NCBI GenBank assembly: GCA_009837185.1
Contig: VXUA01000071.1
Coordinates: 1-64,000, forward strand
Direction of reading: 5' to 3'
Length of the DNA: 64,000 nt
DNA from: Gammaproteobacteria bacterium
GTDB lineage: Bacteria; Pseudomonadota; Gammaproteobacteria; Pseudomonadales; Azotimanducaceae
Below are positions 54,177-63,387 of the stretch, one piece after another (within the stretch, counting starts at the first letter, position 1; the number at the start of each line of letters is the position of its first letter). The notes beneath the pieces are model-generated. The model worked only from the letters and a program-made list of their open reading frames with translations. It ran no database searches and had not been told where the DNA came from. A program made the translations under genes and the position numbers.

Positions 54177-55657
54177 GGGTTGACGGATTTCATCTGCGGA
54201 AAGAGTAATACATCTCGAATCGTAGAGGTGTTAGTGAAGAGCATAACCAGTCGATCAATCCCTAGTCCCTCTCCAGCTGTTGGAGGTAATCCATATTGCA
54301 ACGCGGTGATGTAATCTTGATCGAAATGCATTGCCTCATCATCGCCACGCTCTAAGCGTTGTACTTGGTTTTGGAATCGTTCGGCTTGATCTTCCGGGTC
54401 GTTTAGCTCTGAAAAACCATTAGCGATTTCACGCCCACCCACGAAGTATTCAAACCGATCTGCAAACAGAGGATCAGCCTCGTTTCGCCGTGCTAAAGGC
54501 GAAATTTCAACTGGATATTGCACGATGAAACACGGTTGAATCAATGTAGGTTCTACCAAAGTCTCAAAAACTTCGTTAAGCACCCCACCCCACCCTAAAT
54601 CGCTAGGAAGCGAAACATCGTGCTGTGCGGCGTGTTGTCTCAATACTCTCTCGTCCCGGAGATCAGAGGTCTGAGACACTCCTAAAGCCGAGGCTACACT
54701 CTCCTCCATGGTCAACACTTTTGGTACCTTCGCAAAAGTAATGTCGTGGTCGCCCCATCGAACAGTGTCGGTCTGACAAATTGCCTGCGCCACTTCGTAA
54801 ATCAGCTCACTCGTTAACACAATCAAATCTTCATAAGTCCCATATGCTTGATAGAATTCCAGCATGGTGAATTCTGGATTGTGTCGAGTCGACAAGCCTT
54901 CATTTCGAAAGTTTCGATTAATCTCGTAAACCCTTTCGAAACCACCTACGACTAGACGTTTTAGATACAACTCCGGCGCGACACGAAGGAATAGATCCGT
55001 TTCAAGCACGTTGTGATGCGTGACGAATGGTTTCGCAACTGCGCCACCTGGAATCGGGTGCATCATGGGAGTTTCAACTTCTAAATAGCCTCGAGAGTCA
55101 AAGAACTCACGAACTGATTTGATAACATGTGTCCGAGTCTCAAACACTTTTCGGGAACTCTCGTTTGCGATCAAATCGAGATAGCGTCGACGATACTTAA
55201 GCTCTTGATCCTCAATTCCTTGGTACTTGCTTGGATATGGTTGCAGTGATTTCGTCAACAACTTGAACTCGGAAGCTTGCACCGTGAGTTCGCCCTTGTT
55301 TGTGCGCATTAAAGTCCCACTAATACCGACAATATCTCCCAGGTCTGTCAATTCCTTGAATAGAGTGTACTCTTCCGTAGATAACGAATCGGATCGCAAA
55401 TAACACTGTAGTGCGCCGGATACATCCCGAAGGGACACGAAGCTCGCACGGCCCATGTCGCGACGCAGCACAATTCGACCAGCTAGAGCAACCGAGTGTT
55501 GATCCTGTTCAAGTTGCTCTTTGGTCGCGTGTACATACTCGCGGTGTAAGTCATTGGCAAAGTGCGTTCTGCGCCAGTCATTGGGAAATGCCTCGCCGAG
55601 TTCGCGCAACCGCGCTAATTTCTTTCGCCGAACGGCAACTTCGTCGCGATCGTTCAT
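54173..55657 (-). CDS. lysS: Lysyl-tRNA synthetase, class II
   Basis: 494 residues: an OB-fold anticodon domain (about 55-145), class II motif 2 R-N-F-R-N-E-G-L-S-T-R-H-N-P-E-F-T and motif 3 G-L-G-I-D-R-L-V-M-L. K-Y-R-R-R-Y-L-D-L-I forms motif 1. The ATG overlaps the prfB stop by one base (TAATG), the standard prfB-lysS coupling. Confidence 0.97.
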   Translation of the reverse strand: MNDRDEVAVRRKKLARLRELGEAFPNDWRRTHFANDLHREYVHATKEQLEQDQHSVALAGRIVLRRDMGRASFVSLRDVSGALQCYLRSDSLSTEEYTLFKELTDLGDIVGISGTLMRTNKGELTVQASEFKLLTKSLQPYPSKYQGIEDQELKYRRRYLDLIANESSRKVFETRTHVIKSVREFFDSRGYLEVETPMMHPIPGGAVAKPFVTHHNVLETDLFLRVAPELYLKRLVVGGFERVYEINRNFRNEGLSTRHNPEFTMLEFYQAYGTYEDLIVLTSELIYEVAQAICQTDTVRWGDHDITFAKVPKVLTMEESVASALGVSQTSDLRDERVLRQHAAQHDVSLPSDLGWGGVLNEVFETLVEPTLIQPCFIVQYPVEISPLARRNEADPLFADRFEYFVGGREIANGFSELNDPEDQAERFQNQVQRLERGDDEAMHFDQDYITALQYGLPPTAGEGLGIDRLVMLFTNTSTIRDVLLFPQMKSVNP

Positions 55658-56755
55658 TAGATACCTGCTAACAAATTTGCTTCCATGAATGTCTTAAGAT
55701 CTCCATCTAAGACTCGATCAGGGTCGGAACGCTCAACTCCAGTTCGATGATCCTTCACTCGAGATTGATCGAGAACATACGAGCGAACTTGGCTGCCGAA
55801 CCCGATCTTCGGTTTAGCATCTTCCATAGCTTGTCGCTCAGCTTGTTTTTCTTCTTGAATCATGTAGAAGAGTTTCGCTCGTAATTGTTTCCACGCCTGA
55901 GCCCTGTTCTTGTGCTGAGAGCGTTCACTTTGGCACTGTACGACGGTCTTCGTGGGCAGATGTGTAAGACGCACTGCTGAGTCGGTCTGATTCACATGTT
56001 GCCCGCCTGCACCACTCGCTCGATAAGTGTCCGTTCGTACGTCACTTGGATCAATTTCCACGTCCACATCATCGTCAATGTCGGCGTAAACAAACACCGA
56101 CGCGAAAGAGGTATGCCTTCTGTGGTTGGAGTCGAATGGGGAATTTCTAACTAAGCGATGCACTCCGGTTTCTGTTCTCAGCCAGCCGTAGGCGTGATCA
56201 CCCTGAACCAAGATTGTCGAACTGCGAATCCCAGCGATGTCCCCATCGGAGAGTTCGACAATACGGTACTTGTAGCCATTCTTTTCACACCATTGGACAT
56301 ACATTCGAAAGAGCATACTTGCCCAGTCTTGGGACTCAGTACCACCCTCGCCAAATTGAATGTCGATGTACGCGTTCTGCGGGTCAAGTTCGTTTGAGAA
56401 CATTTTTCGAAGTTCCAAGTCTTGCAAAGACGTTTCCACAACGTCTAGCTGCAAGTCGATTTCATCAAACATCTCCGTATCTTGCTCCTCAATCGCTAAC
56501 GCGAAGAATTCTTCAGACTCCTGTAACTGACTCAGAATTTGTTCAATACCTTGTATGGACGTTCTCAGCGATGATTGCTCTTTGGCCAGAGCTTCAGACA
56601 AGGAGACATCACTCCAAACCTCAGGGTTCGAGAGTTCTAGCTCGATTTCCGCTAGTCGGTCTTTGTTCGCTTCGTAGTCAAAGAGAGTCTCGATATGCGA
56701 TAGTACGAATACGCAAGTCTTTTAATCGTTCTCTTATTGAGGTTAATTCAGCCAA
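55657..56755 (-). CDS. prfB: Peptide chain release factor 2, with programmed +1 frameshift
   Basis: The main frame (from 56677 down) holds the catalytic G-G-Q in S-G-A-G-G-Q-H-V-N. A short first frame starts at TTG 56755 (GGAG 7 nt upstream) and runs 25 codons to C-T-T-T-G-A at 56683-56678, followed by C. Reading CTT then shifting one base gives D-Y-E-A-N-K-D-R-L-A-E, matching the E. coli order after its shift. The joined product is about 366 residues (E. coli 365). The TGA lets RF2 limit its own synthesis. The AGGGGG-like stimulator seen in E. coli is replaced here by a weak GAG. Stop codon selectivity loop not inspected further. Confidence 0.94.
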
Positions 56756-56785
56756 AGAAATTCTCCAAAATTAGTTAGTTGTCGT

Positions 56786-58510
56786 TTAGTTGGTTAATGG
56801 TTCCACACATTCAACGATGAGTTGTAAAGTTTGGCGGTCGCGGTAGTCATTGATTGCGGGTCGAAAAGCAATTTTCACCTCATCGGGTACATGAGAGTCA
56901 CGTTGAAACATGATGCCATCAAATAGTTGTTTGCCTCGAATCAATTCTAACTTCAAGTGTTTCCCATTTGAAGTAAAGTGTTGACTCAATACTCGGAAGT
57001 TTCCATGAAATAGTGGTTTCGGAAACGCTTGCCCCCAAGGTCCCAAAGAATCGATCTGTTTTACGAAGTCTAGTGAAAAATGGTGATCTTCCAACTCACC
57101 ATCCGTATACAAAACGGCATCGAACGCGTTCTCTGGTGCACGTTGACTAACAAAATTATCGAAAATGTTCGCAAAGCGTTCAAAACTCTCGCGATGAATC
57201 GTGAGCCCGGCCGCCATGGCATGACCACCATGAGAATGAACCAACTGCGGGTAAGCTGAAGCTATATCGGCGATCACGTCCCGAATGTTAATACCTGGTA
57301 TGCTCCGTCCGGAACCCTTGAGAAGGATTGATCTAACACCTCTTCCGGCAGCAAACGCAATAGTCGGTCTGTGTATGGTTTGTGCAAGTTTTCCCGCGAC
57401 AAGCCCGACTACACCTTCATGATAGTTCTTATCAAAAATACAAACTCCACAACGAGTCGGATCAATATTCTCTGTGACTGCGTCCAAGGCGACTTCGGTC
57501 ATTTCATGTTGAATCTCTCGACGTTCCTTATTTATCTTTTGCAGCTCGGTTGCGTACCGCATGGCCGTGTCGTTATCCTCTGCCAATAACGTATGAATGC
57601 CAACGCTGATGTCTGTTAATCGCCCCGCGGCGTTCAATCGAGGACCGATCTGGAATCCGAGATTTTCTTCATCAATTTTCTTGATGTCGACACCACTCAC
57701 GGTACAGAGTGTTTCTATACCCGGTCTCGTTCGTCCACCTTGCATTCTTTTTAAGCCCTGAGTAACCAGTAATCGGTTGTTTCGATCTAGAGGTACCAAA
57801 TCGACAACCGTACCAAGAGCAACAAGATCTAAATATGAAGCTAAGTTCGGAGCAGTGATATTGTTCTTCTGAAAGTATCCAGTCTGATTGAGTAGTCGCC
57901 GCACCTGTAGCATCAAGTAGAACACCACCCCAACGCCAGCTGGCTGACTACCGAAGTCACAACCGAGTAGCTGTGGATTCACGATCGCATTGGCTGGAGG
58001 AAGCTCTTTCGGTGGTAGGTGATGATCTGTGATAACTACGTCGATGTCGTTTTCCCTTGCGAATGTCACACCCTCGTGCGAACTGATCCCATTATCTACA
58101 GTGATGATCAAGTTCGGTTCGAATCGCAAAAGCGTTTCTACGAACTTCTTTGTTAATCCGTAGCCCAAATCGAATCGATTGGGCACAGAAAAATCGACTT
58201 GTTTTGCACCAAATGCTCTGAGAGCCGATACGCACAGCACGCTAGCAGTCGCACCGTCTGCATCGAAATCCCCAGCGATAATGACTCGTTCCTGTCGTTC
58301 AATTGCTTCTACTACTCGGCGCGCCGCATCTTCGACTCCTGACAGTTTTTCTACAGGGATCAGATTTCGAAAGCCGTAGTCAAGATCAGACGCGTTCTTA
58401 ACTCCTCGTGTCGTCAGGATGCGAGCGAGTACAGGGTCTAGTTGAAGCTCCTCACTTAGCTGCTTCCAGTGGTCTGCGACGGGACGTTCCCGAATGGAGG
58501 ATGTGACCAT
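56786..58510 (-). CDS. recJ: Single-strand exonuclease RecJ
   Basis: 574 residues. DHH-family motifs: I-I-A-G-D-F-D-A-D-G-A-T-A (motif I), I-I-T-V-D-N-G-I-S-S (II), V-V-I-T-D-H-H-L-P-P (III, DHH), G-P-R-L-N-A-A-G-R (IV) and S-H-G-G-H-A-M-A-A-G (DHHA1). It degrades 5' single strands in recombination and mismatch repair. Located between dsbC and prfB as in many gammaproteobacteria. Confidence 0.96.
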   Translation of the reverse strand: MVTSSIRERPVADHWKQLSEELQLDPVLARILTTRGVKNASDLDYGFRNLIPVEKLSGVEDAARRVVEAIERQERVIIAGDFDADGATASVLCVSALRAFGAKQVDFSVPNRFDLGYGLTKKFVETLLRFEPNLIITVDNGISSHEGVTFARENDIDVVITDHHLPPKELPPANAIVNPQLLGCDFGSQPAGVGVVFYLMLQVRRLLNQTGYFQKNNITAPNLASYLDLVALGTVVDLVPLDRNNRLLVTQGLKRMQGGRTRPGIETLCTVSGVDIKKIDEENLGFQIGPRLNAAGRLTDISVGIHTLLAEDNDTAMRYATELQKINKERREIQHEMTEVALDAVTENIDPTRCGVCIFDKNYHEGVVGLVAGKLAQTIHRPTIAFAAGRGVRSILLKGSGRSIPGINIRDVIADIASAYPQLVHSHGGHAMAAGLTIHRESFERFANIFDNFVSQRAPENAFDAVLYTDGELEDHHFSLDFVKQIDSLGPWGQAFPKPLFHGNFRVLSQHFTSNGKHLKLELIRGKQLFDGIMFQRDSHVPDEVKIAFRPAINDYRDRQTLQLIVECVEPLTN

Positions 58511-58631
58511 TCAGTCGATTGCTTGGTTGACAGGAGAATCCTGTGTCTCGGTCATCAATGGAGTGTTGGCGGTTAACTATCCCCGCGATCGTACGATTTC
58601 AGATTGCTGATACAACCCTCTGATTGCGTTA

Positions 58632-59447
58632 TTAAGAGTCGGAACTCTCAAGTTGCTCCAAAATTTGAACCAATTGTGCAGGCTTTTGATATCCCGGGAT
58701 CAAGCTGCCATCTGCTAGAATTAATGCAGGTGTTCCTCGAACCTGCATCTTTAGCCCGAGTTGGTGATGCTCCGCCACGGGATTTTCACAACTCTTTTGT
58801 TCAATTTCCTTGCCGTTTTTTAGTAGCGTCATAGCTGCGTTGGGATCGTCGGCACACCAAGCCGATTCCAGATATTGAGCACTTGGTGAATCCACACCGG
58901 CGCGAGGGAAGGCTAGATATCGTATTTCGATCCCGGCTTTGTTGTAATCGTCCATGTCTTTATGTAACAAACGGCAGTAGCCACATGTAATGTCGGTAAA
59001 CACATAAACTACTGCAGACTCTGATCCTTCGGTTGTATCGGCAGCGAAATTTATGGATTCATCCTTGTCCAATGCTTGCAACAATGCCGAGCGCGATTTG
59101 TTTCTGCTCTCTTCGGTAAGGTTGAATGGGAATTGTGCGTCATCGCGCATTTCATAGAGCGTACCAACGAAAAAATGCTTTCCTGAACCGGTGATGTATA
59201 AGAATTCGCTTGCCGGCGTTTCGACTAGAAAGAAATTCTCTACGGGGGTCTCTTCAATAGACTGAACTTTTCCCCCTAGACGCCGAACCGTTTCCCTTAC
59301 GGTTTCTTGTTTTTGTTCTAATTCCGCATCCGTAGTGTTCGCTTCCGTTGTTTCTTGCGTGCTGCTGGTCACTCCAAAAAACAGAAGACCGACTATCATG
59401 AGTGAAATTAATACCGTCGTTTTGATTTGTTGCTGTTTTTTATTCAT
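58632..59447 (-). CDS. dsbC: Thiol:disulfide interchange protein DsbC
   Basis: 271 residues: signal peptide or anchor at about 9-30, an N-terminal dimerisation region (E-E-T-P-V-E-N-F-F-L-V), a linker, and a thioredoxin-like domain with active site C-G-Y-C in F-T-D-I-T-C-G-Y-C-R-L. cis-Pro is in V-R-G-T-P-A-L-I. It isomerises wrong disulfides in the periplasm. 9 nt after xerD. Confidence 0.93.
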   Translation of the reverse strand: MNKKQQQIKTTVLISLMIVGLLFFGVTSSTQETTEANTTDAELEQKQETVRETVRRLGGKVQSIEETPVENFFLVETPASEFLYITGSGKHFFVGTLYEMRDDAQFPFNLTEESRNKSRSALLQALDKDESINFAADTTEGSESAVVYVFTDITCGYCRLLHKDMDDYNKAGIEIRYLAFPRAGVDSPSAQYLESAWCADDPNAAMTLLKNGKEIEQKSCENPVAEHHQLGLKMQVRGTPALILADGSLIPGYQKPAQLVQILEQLESSDS

Positions 59448-59456
59448 GATGAATTC

Positions 59457-60383
59457 TTATCCCCTAGGATGATGTTGCGTGTGTATGTTTTTTAGTCGTT
59501 GAGTAGCGACATGTGTATATATTTGGGTCGTAGACAAAGTTTCATGGCCAAGCATTAGTTGAACCGAACGTAGGTCCGCGCCATGATTGAGCAAGTGCGT
59601 CGCGAACGCATGCCGCAATGAGTGTGGAGAAACAGGTTTCTCGATTCCAGCTCGTTGTGCGTATCGTTTGATTCCATGCCAAAATGTTTGTCTGCTCATT
59701 CTTTGAGCGCGTAAGCTTGGGAAAAGTTCGTTACATGCACCACCCTTCAATAGCTCCGGACGAATATTGTGCAAATATCGCTGCAACCAGTCTTGTGCGT
59801 CTTCACCCAATGGAACGATGCGTTCCTTTGAGCCTTTACCAAATACTCTCACGACCCCTTGTCGAACATTCACCGCGCTCGCAGGAAGATTCACGATCTC
59901 GCTTACACGTAGGCCTGTTGCGTACATCAACTCTAACATCACTCGATCTCGAAATTCCCACGTACGTTTCTCCACTAGTGGGGCATTAAGCAAATCATCG
60001 ACATCTTCTTCAGTAAGTACGTTCGCTAAAGCGCGACCAAGTTTCGGAAGCTGAATATGAGCACAAGGATTGTGGTTAATGAGTCCCTGCTCAATCGCAT
60101 AGGTATAGAATCCTCGAAGAGTAGATAGTGTGCGTGCAGACGATCTTGACGATACGCCCGAGCGTTGTCGAAATGCGAGATAGTTCAGAATCGTCGCTTC
60201 ATCACATTTGAGCAATGAGTCGCCCAACCACCGAAACAACTGTATTAAGTCCCGTTGATAAGCGTCGCAGGTTGCTGCCGACAAGCCTTTTTCGAGCCAA
60301 ACATGTTGTACGTACCGCCGAATTTCCGTCGGTACATCTATGTTGTCTTTGTCCGCTAGTTTAGACATCCGTGTCAATTTCAC
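59457..60383 (-). CDS. xerD: Site-specific tyrosine recombinase XerD
   Basis: 308 residues; a start five codons later is also possible. The SAM-like core-binding domain includes L-S-A-A-T-C-D-A-Y-Q-R-D-L. Catalytic residues are visible as Arg in T-G-L-R-V-S-E-I, Lys in G-K-G-S-K-E-R, His-x-x-Arg in H-S-L-R-H-A-F-A-T-H-L, His in L-G-H and the Tyr nucleophile in T-Q-I-Y-T-H-V. It resolves chromosome dimers at dif with XerC. Neighbours dsbC and recJ favour XerD over XerC. Confidence 0.95.
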   Translation of the reverse strand: MKLTRMSKLADKDNIDVPTEIRRYVQHVWLEKGLSAATCDAYQRDLIQLFRWLGDSLLKCDEATILNYLAFRQRSGVSSRSSARTLSTLRGFYTYAIEQGLINHNPCAHIQLPKLGRALANVLTEEDVDDLLNAPLVEKRTWEFRDRVMLELMYATGLRVSEIVNLPASAVNVRQGVVRVFGKGSKERIVPLGEDAQDWLQRYLHNIRPELLKGGACNELFPSLRAQRMSRQTFWHGIKRYAQRAGIEKPVSPHSLRHAFATHLLNHGADLRSVQLMLGHETLSTTQIYTHVATQRLKNIHTQHHPRG

Positions 60384-60449
60384 AGTTCGATGTCTGAGTA
60401 CCGAACTGATTTAAAAGTTTAACTCAAGGTTACTTTATTATGCCCAAAG

Positions 60450-60800
60450 TTAAACTTTTTCTTTAATCCGAGCAGAACGACCAGAGCGGTCTCGTAAATA
60501 GTAGAGCTTTGCCTTGCGCACGTCGCCTCGCCGCAATACTTTGATAGACTCAATCGCTGGACTGTGCGTCTGAAATGTTCGCTCCACTCCTACACCATGG
60601 GAAATCTTGCGTACGGTGAATGAGGAATTCAGTCCACGATTTTGTTTCGCGATCACGGCACCTTCGAAGGCTTGCAGTCGATCTCTCGAACCTTCCCGAA
60701 CCACGACGCGAACAGAAACTGTGTCTCCAGCCCGAAACTCCGGTACTGAGTCCTTCATCTGTTCATTTTCGATCTGTTCAATTATTTTGTTATTTCGCAC
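60450..60800 (-). CDS. rplS: 50S ribosomal protein L19
   Basis: About 116 residues from GTG 60800, which has a strong AGGAGG ribosome site; this fits the E. coli N terminus ([11 protein letters not shown]). Core motifs: [22 protein letters not shown] and R-K-A-K-L-Y-Y-L-R. It overlaps the trmD 3' end by 19 nt. Last gene of the rpsP-rimM-trmD-rplS operon. Confidence 0.97.
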   Translation of the reverse strand: MRNNKIIEQIENEQMKDSVPEFRAGDTVSVRVVVREGSRDRLQAFEGAVIAKQNRGLNSSFTVRKISHGVGVERTFQTHSPAIESIKVLRRGDVRKAKLYYLRDRSGRSARIKEKV

Positions 60801-61573
60801 AAAGATTCCTCCTCGACAGTTTCTAAATTCGCTGGCTGGGCGTTTAATACACAATCACGCAATTCCGCAGATTCCGTTTCTTTATTGACTCGCTGGACCA
60901 ACAAGTCCGGTCGTCGTTTCCAAGTTTTTTCAATTCGTTGTTGGTGTCGCCACCGTTCTACCGCACGGTGGTCCCCCGAAAGTAACACTTCGGGTACTTC
61001 CACACCCTCAAAAACCCGCGGGCGAGTGTACTGCGGACAGTCTAATAGATCGTCTGTAAACGACTCGCACTCTATTGATTCAGGGTTGTTCACTGTACCC
61101 TCAATATATCGACCAATTACATCAACTACAACGGATGCTGCAAGTTCGCCACCACTAAGCACATAGTCTCCAATGGAAATTTCCAAATCCACGTAGTTTG
61201 TGATAAACCTCTCATCAACACCCTCATATCGACCTGCTACCAGCAATAGTGCGTCAAGTTGCGAAAGTTTTGTTGCTAGAGACTGAGAAAAACGCGTACC
61301 TTGCGGTGAGAGTAACGCGGTTTTGAGAGTTCGAGGTCTTACTCGTTCTCTTGCCGCTTGCACGCACGCTGCTAATGGTTCGGCCGCCAGAACCATACCT
61401 GGACCGCCGCCGAATGGTCTGTCGTCGACACTACCATAAGAGTTCAATGGATAGTCTCTCGGATTGATTGTCTCAAATGAAATGTCGCCGCGTTCGATCG
61501 CGCGACCTACAACCCCTTCCTTGAACATGGCTTTCACCAGGTCCGGAAATATCGTTACTACACCAAGCCACAT
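60782..61573 (-). CDS. trmD: tRNA (guanine37-N1)-methyltransferase
   Basis: About 263 residues from the ATG at 61573 ([11 protein letters not shown]), matching the E. coli start; upstream in-frame starts are less likely. SPOUT-class knot motifs: [15 protein letters not shown] and [11 protein letters not shown]. It methylates G37 next to the anticodon to prevent frameshifting. 11 nt after rimM. Confidence 0.97.
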   Translation of the reverse strand: MWLGVVTIFPDLVKAMFKEGVVGRAIERGDISFETINPRDYPLNSYGSVDDRPFGGGPGMVLAAEPLAACVQAARERVRPRTLKTALLSPQGTRFSQSLATKLSQLDALLLVAGRYEGVDERFITNYVDLEISIGDYVLSGGELAASVVVDVIGRYIEGTVNNPESIECESFTDDLLDCPQYTRPRVFEGVEVPEVLLSGDHRAVERWRHQQRIEKTWKRRPDLLVQRVNKETESAELRDCVLNAQPANLETVEEESLCEITK

Positions 61574-61584
61574 TTTTGAGTCCT

Positions 61585-62121
61585 TTACACCCACTCTCGA
61601 TTCCAAGACACGGTAATCTTCGTTCCAGAAACTACTTCGTGAACGTACTCAGGTATGAAAGGAATCATCAAATCGTGTTCGGACAGGTCTCGGTCTCGAA
61701 CCACCAAAACCGGATGAGCACCATTCCATGCTACATCGTGCACCACGCCCAAAAGCACCGCTTCTAAATTGATCACTTCCACGCCCAATAGATCAACCCA
61801 ATAGTGTTCCTGTTCATCAAGCGCGGGCAATACTTCTCTTGGTACACCGATTAGTTTGTTGACATACTTGTCAGCGTCGTCGCGAGAATTGGATTTTTCG
61901 AAACACACCAACATACTGTTTCCTTTCGGTTGGATCGAGAAATCGCTAACCACACTCCAATCTGTGGCATCACTGCGTTCATCTCGCAATGCCCATGGTC
62001 GATATTGAAAAAGGTTTTCGGGTGGGTCGGTGAAGCTAGTGAGGTGATTCCACCCCTTAACACCAAAAGGTCGAGACACACGCCCAACGACCACGAATGA
62101 CTGTGTGATTGCCGATTGCAT
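61585..62121 (-). CDS. rimM: Ribosome maturation factor RimM
   Basis: 178 residues. An N-terminal RimM domain (V-V-V-G-R-V-S-R-P-F-G-V-K-G-W) and a C-terminal PRC barrel (E-H-Y-W-V-D-L-L-G-V-E-V-I-N; L-M-I-P-F-I-P-E-Y-V). It assists 16S head maturation and binds S19. Placed between rpsP and trmD as usual. Confidence 0.95.
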   Translation of the reverse strand: MQSAITQSFVVVGRVSRPFGVKGWNHLTSFTDPPENLFQYRPWALRDERSDATDWSVVSDFSIQPKGNSMLVCFEKSNSRDDADKYVNKLIGVPREVLPALDEQEHYWVDLLGVEVINLEAVLLGVVHDVAWNGAHPVLVVRDRDLSEHDLMIPFIPEYVHEVVSGTKITVSWNREWV

Positions 62122-62158
62122 GTCTTCTAAACACTGAGATTTTTGTCAAATGATCAAT

Positions 62159-63043
62159 TTATGAGGACTTGTCATCATCAGACTTCGCATCCTCGTCGTC
62201 TGAAGCCTTTTCGACATCGAGCTCACCTGTCGTGTCTTCTGTAGCATCCTCTGATGAGTCAACTTCGTCTGATTGAGCTGCTGACTCAGACTCAACTGCA
62301 TCTTCTTGTTCCACAGATTCCTCTTCTTCAACCTCAGTGCTTGTTTCCGTTGCTTCCTCCGAGGTTTCTTCTTCCTCTGCCGAGTCTTCCGAGACCGTGT
62401 CGTCTTCAGCTTCTTCCGCGGGTTCCTCTATTTCTACGGTGGCCTCGGCCCCGGCTTCTACGTCCGCAGACTCTTCTTGGGAAACTGTGTCTTCCGCAAC
62501 GTCTTCTAGCCCAGCACTCTTTTCCGATGACTGCGGTTCCGGGGTTGAATCCACCGAATCAGACTCATCGGTATCTTTCGTCGCCACTTCTTCTGTTGCG
62601 TCTACTTCTGAAGACTCAGCTGCAACTTCCTGATCCGTTTCTTCTGCGATGGCTTCAGAATCAGCAGTTGCAACTTCCGATTCTTCAGTCTTAACCGATG
62701 TATCTTCGCTCTCTTCCGCTGCCGTCTTTTCTTGTTCTTGATCATCGGCAATCGAGCTTTCAATTGGCTCGGTCGCAACAGGTTCCGGTGGTAGCGCATC
62801 CAATATACGAGCTCTAGCAACAATACTCTTAACTTTTGGCGACAACTGTGCGCCAACACTCAACCAGTGGTCGACCCGTTCGAGATCGACCCGCAACGGT
62901 TCAGATTTGCCGCGCGCGACGGGATTGTAAAAACCTACTCTTTCGATGAATCTTCCGTCCCGAGGACTACGCTTATCAGCAACCGCCAGATGATAAAACG
63001 GCTTTTTCTTTGTACCTGCTCGAGACAGGCGAATTACTACCAT
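62159..63043 (-). CDS. rpsP: 30S ribosomal protein S16 with long acidic tail
   Basis: 294 residues against about 82 in E. coli. Residues 1-83 are ordinary S16: [34 protein letters not shown]. From about 85 on, the protein is a low-complexity stretch of Glu, Asp, Ser, Ala, Thr and Val with few basic residues and no hydrophobic core, expected to be disordered. The frame is uninterrupted, and rimM starts 37 nt after the stop. The tail's function is unknown. First gene of the rpsP-rimM-trmD-rplS operon. Confidence 0.95.
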   Translation of the reverse strand: MVVIRLSRAGTKKKPFYHLAVADKRSPRDGRFIERVGFYNPVARGKSEPLRVDLERVDHWLSVGAQLSPKVKSIVARARILDALPPEPVATEPIESSIADDQEQEKTAAEESEDTSVKTEESEVATADSEAIAEETDQEVAAESSEVDATEEVATKDTDESDSVDSTPEPQSSEKSAGLEDVAEDTVSQEESADVEAGAEATVEIEEPAEEAEDDTVSEDSAEEEETSEEATETSTEVEEEESVEQEDAVESESAAQSDEVDSSEDATEDTTGELDVEKASDDEDAKSDDDKSS

Positions 63044-63387
63044 GTTGAGATTAGAACCAATGCCAAATTGAAGCGTGGAATTTTACAAGAATTGTACCGA
63101 ATTTGGAAATGTTTCGGGATTATTCAACGATTGTTAGTACTAGTCAAAAACAGTCAAGGACAGGAATTGGTGCCTCAGGTCCAGTCGCTAGCTTAACCCA
63201 AGCCAGATTGGTTAGCCGAACACAAACGATTGATGAACAAATTTTTCAACAACTATCGTACATAAAACGTCGCAAATTCGTAACTATTTGGACTGAGAAA
63301 TATGAACTTGAAGGTTACGGTACAGCAGCAGTCAATGCTTGACTCTTTCGTACGCATAGGAACGATTCTCTACATTTATGTACAGTA
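63044..63387. other. Region upstream of rpsP, no confident gene
   Basis: 344 bases between the partial barrel gene and rpsP, both on the minus strand. The rpsP promoter should lie here. On the minus strand TACAAT and TAAAAT sequences occur within 63075-63095, but I cannot pair either with a good -35. Short plus-strand frames (63103-63342) lack support. Confidence 0.35.

Noticed and set aside
62254..62694. Ser- or Leu-rich frames opposite rpsP
   Set aside because: Shadow of the low-complexity acidic tail codons.
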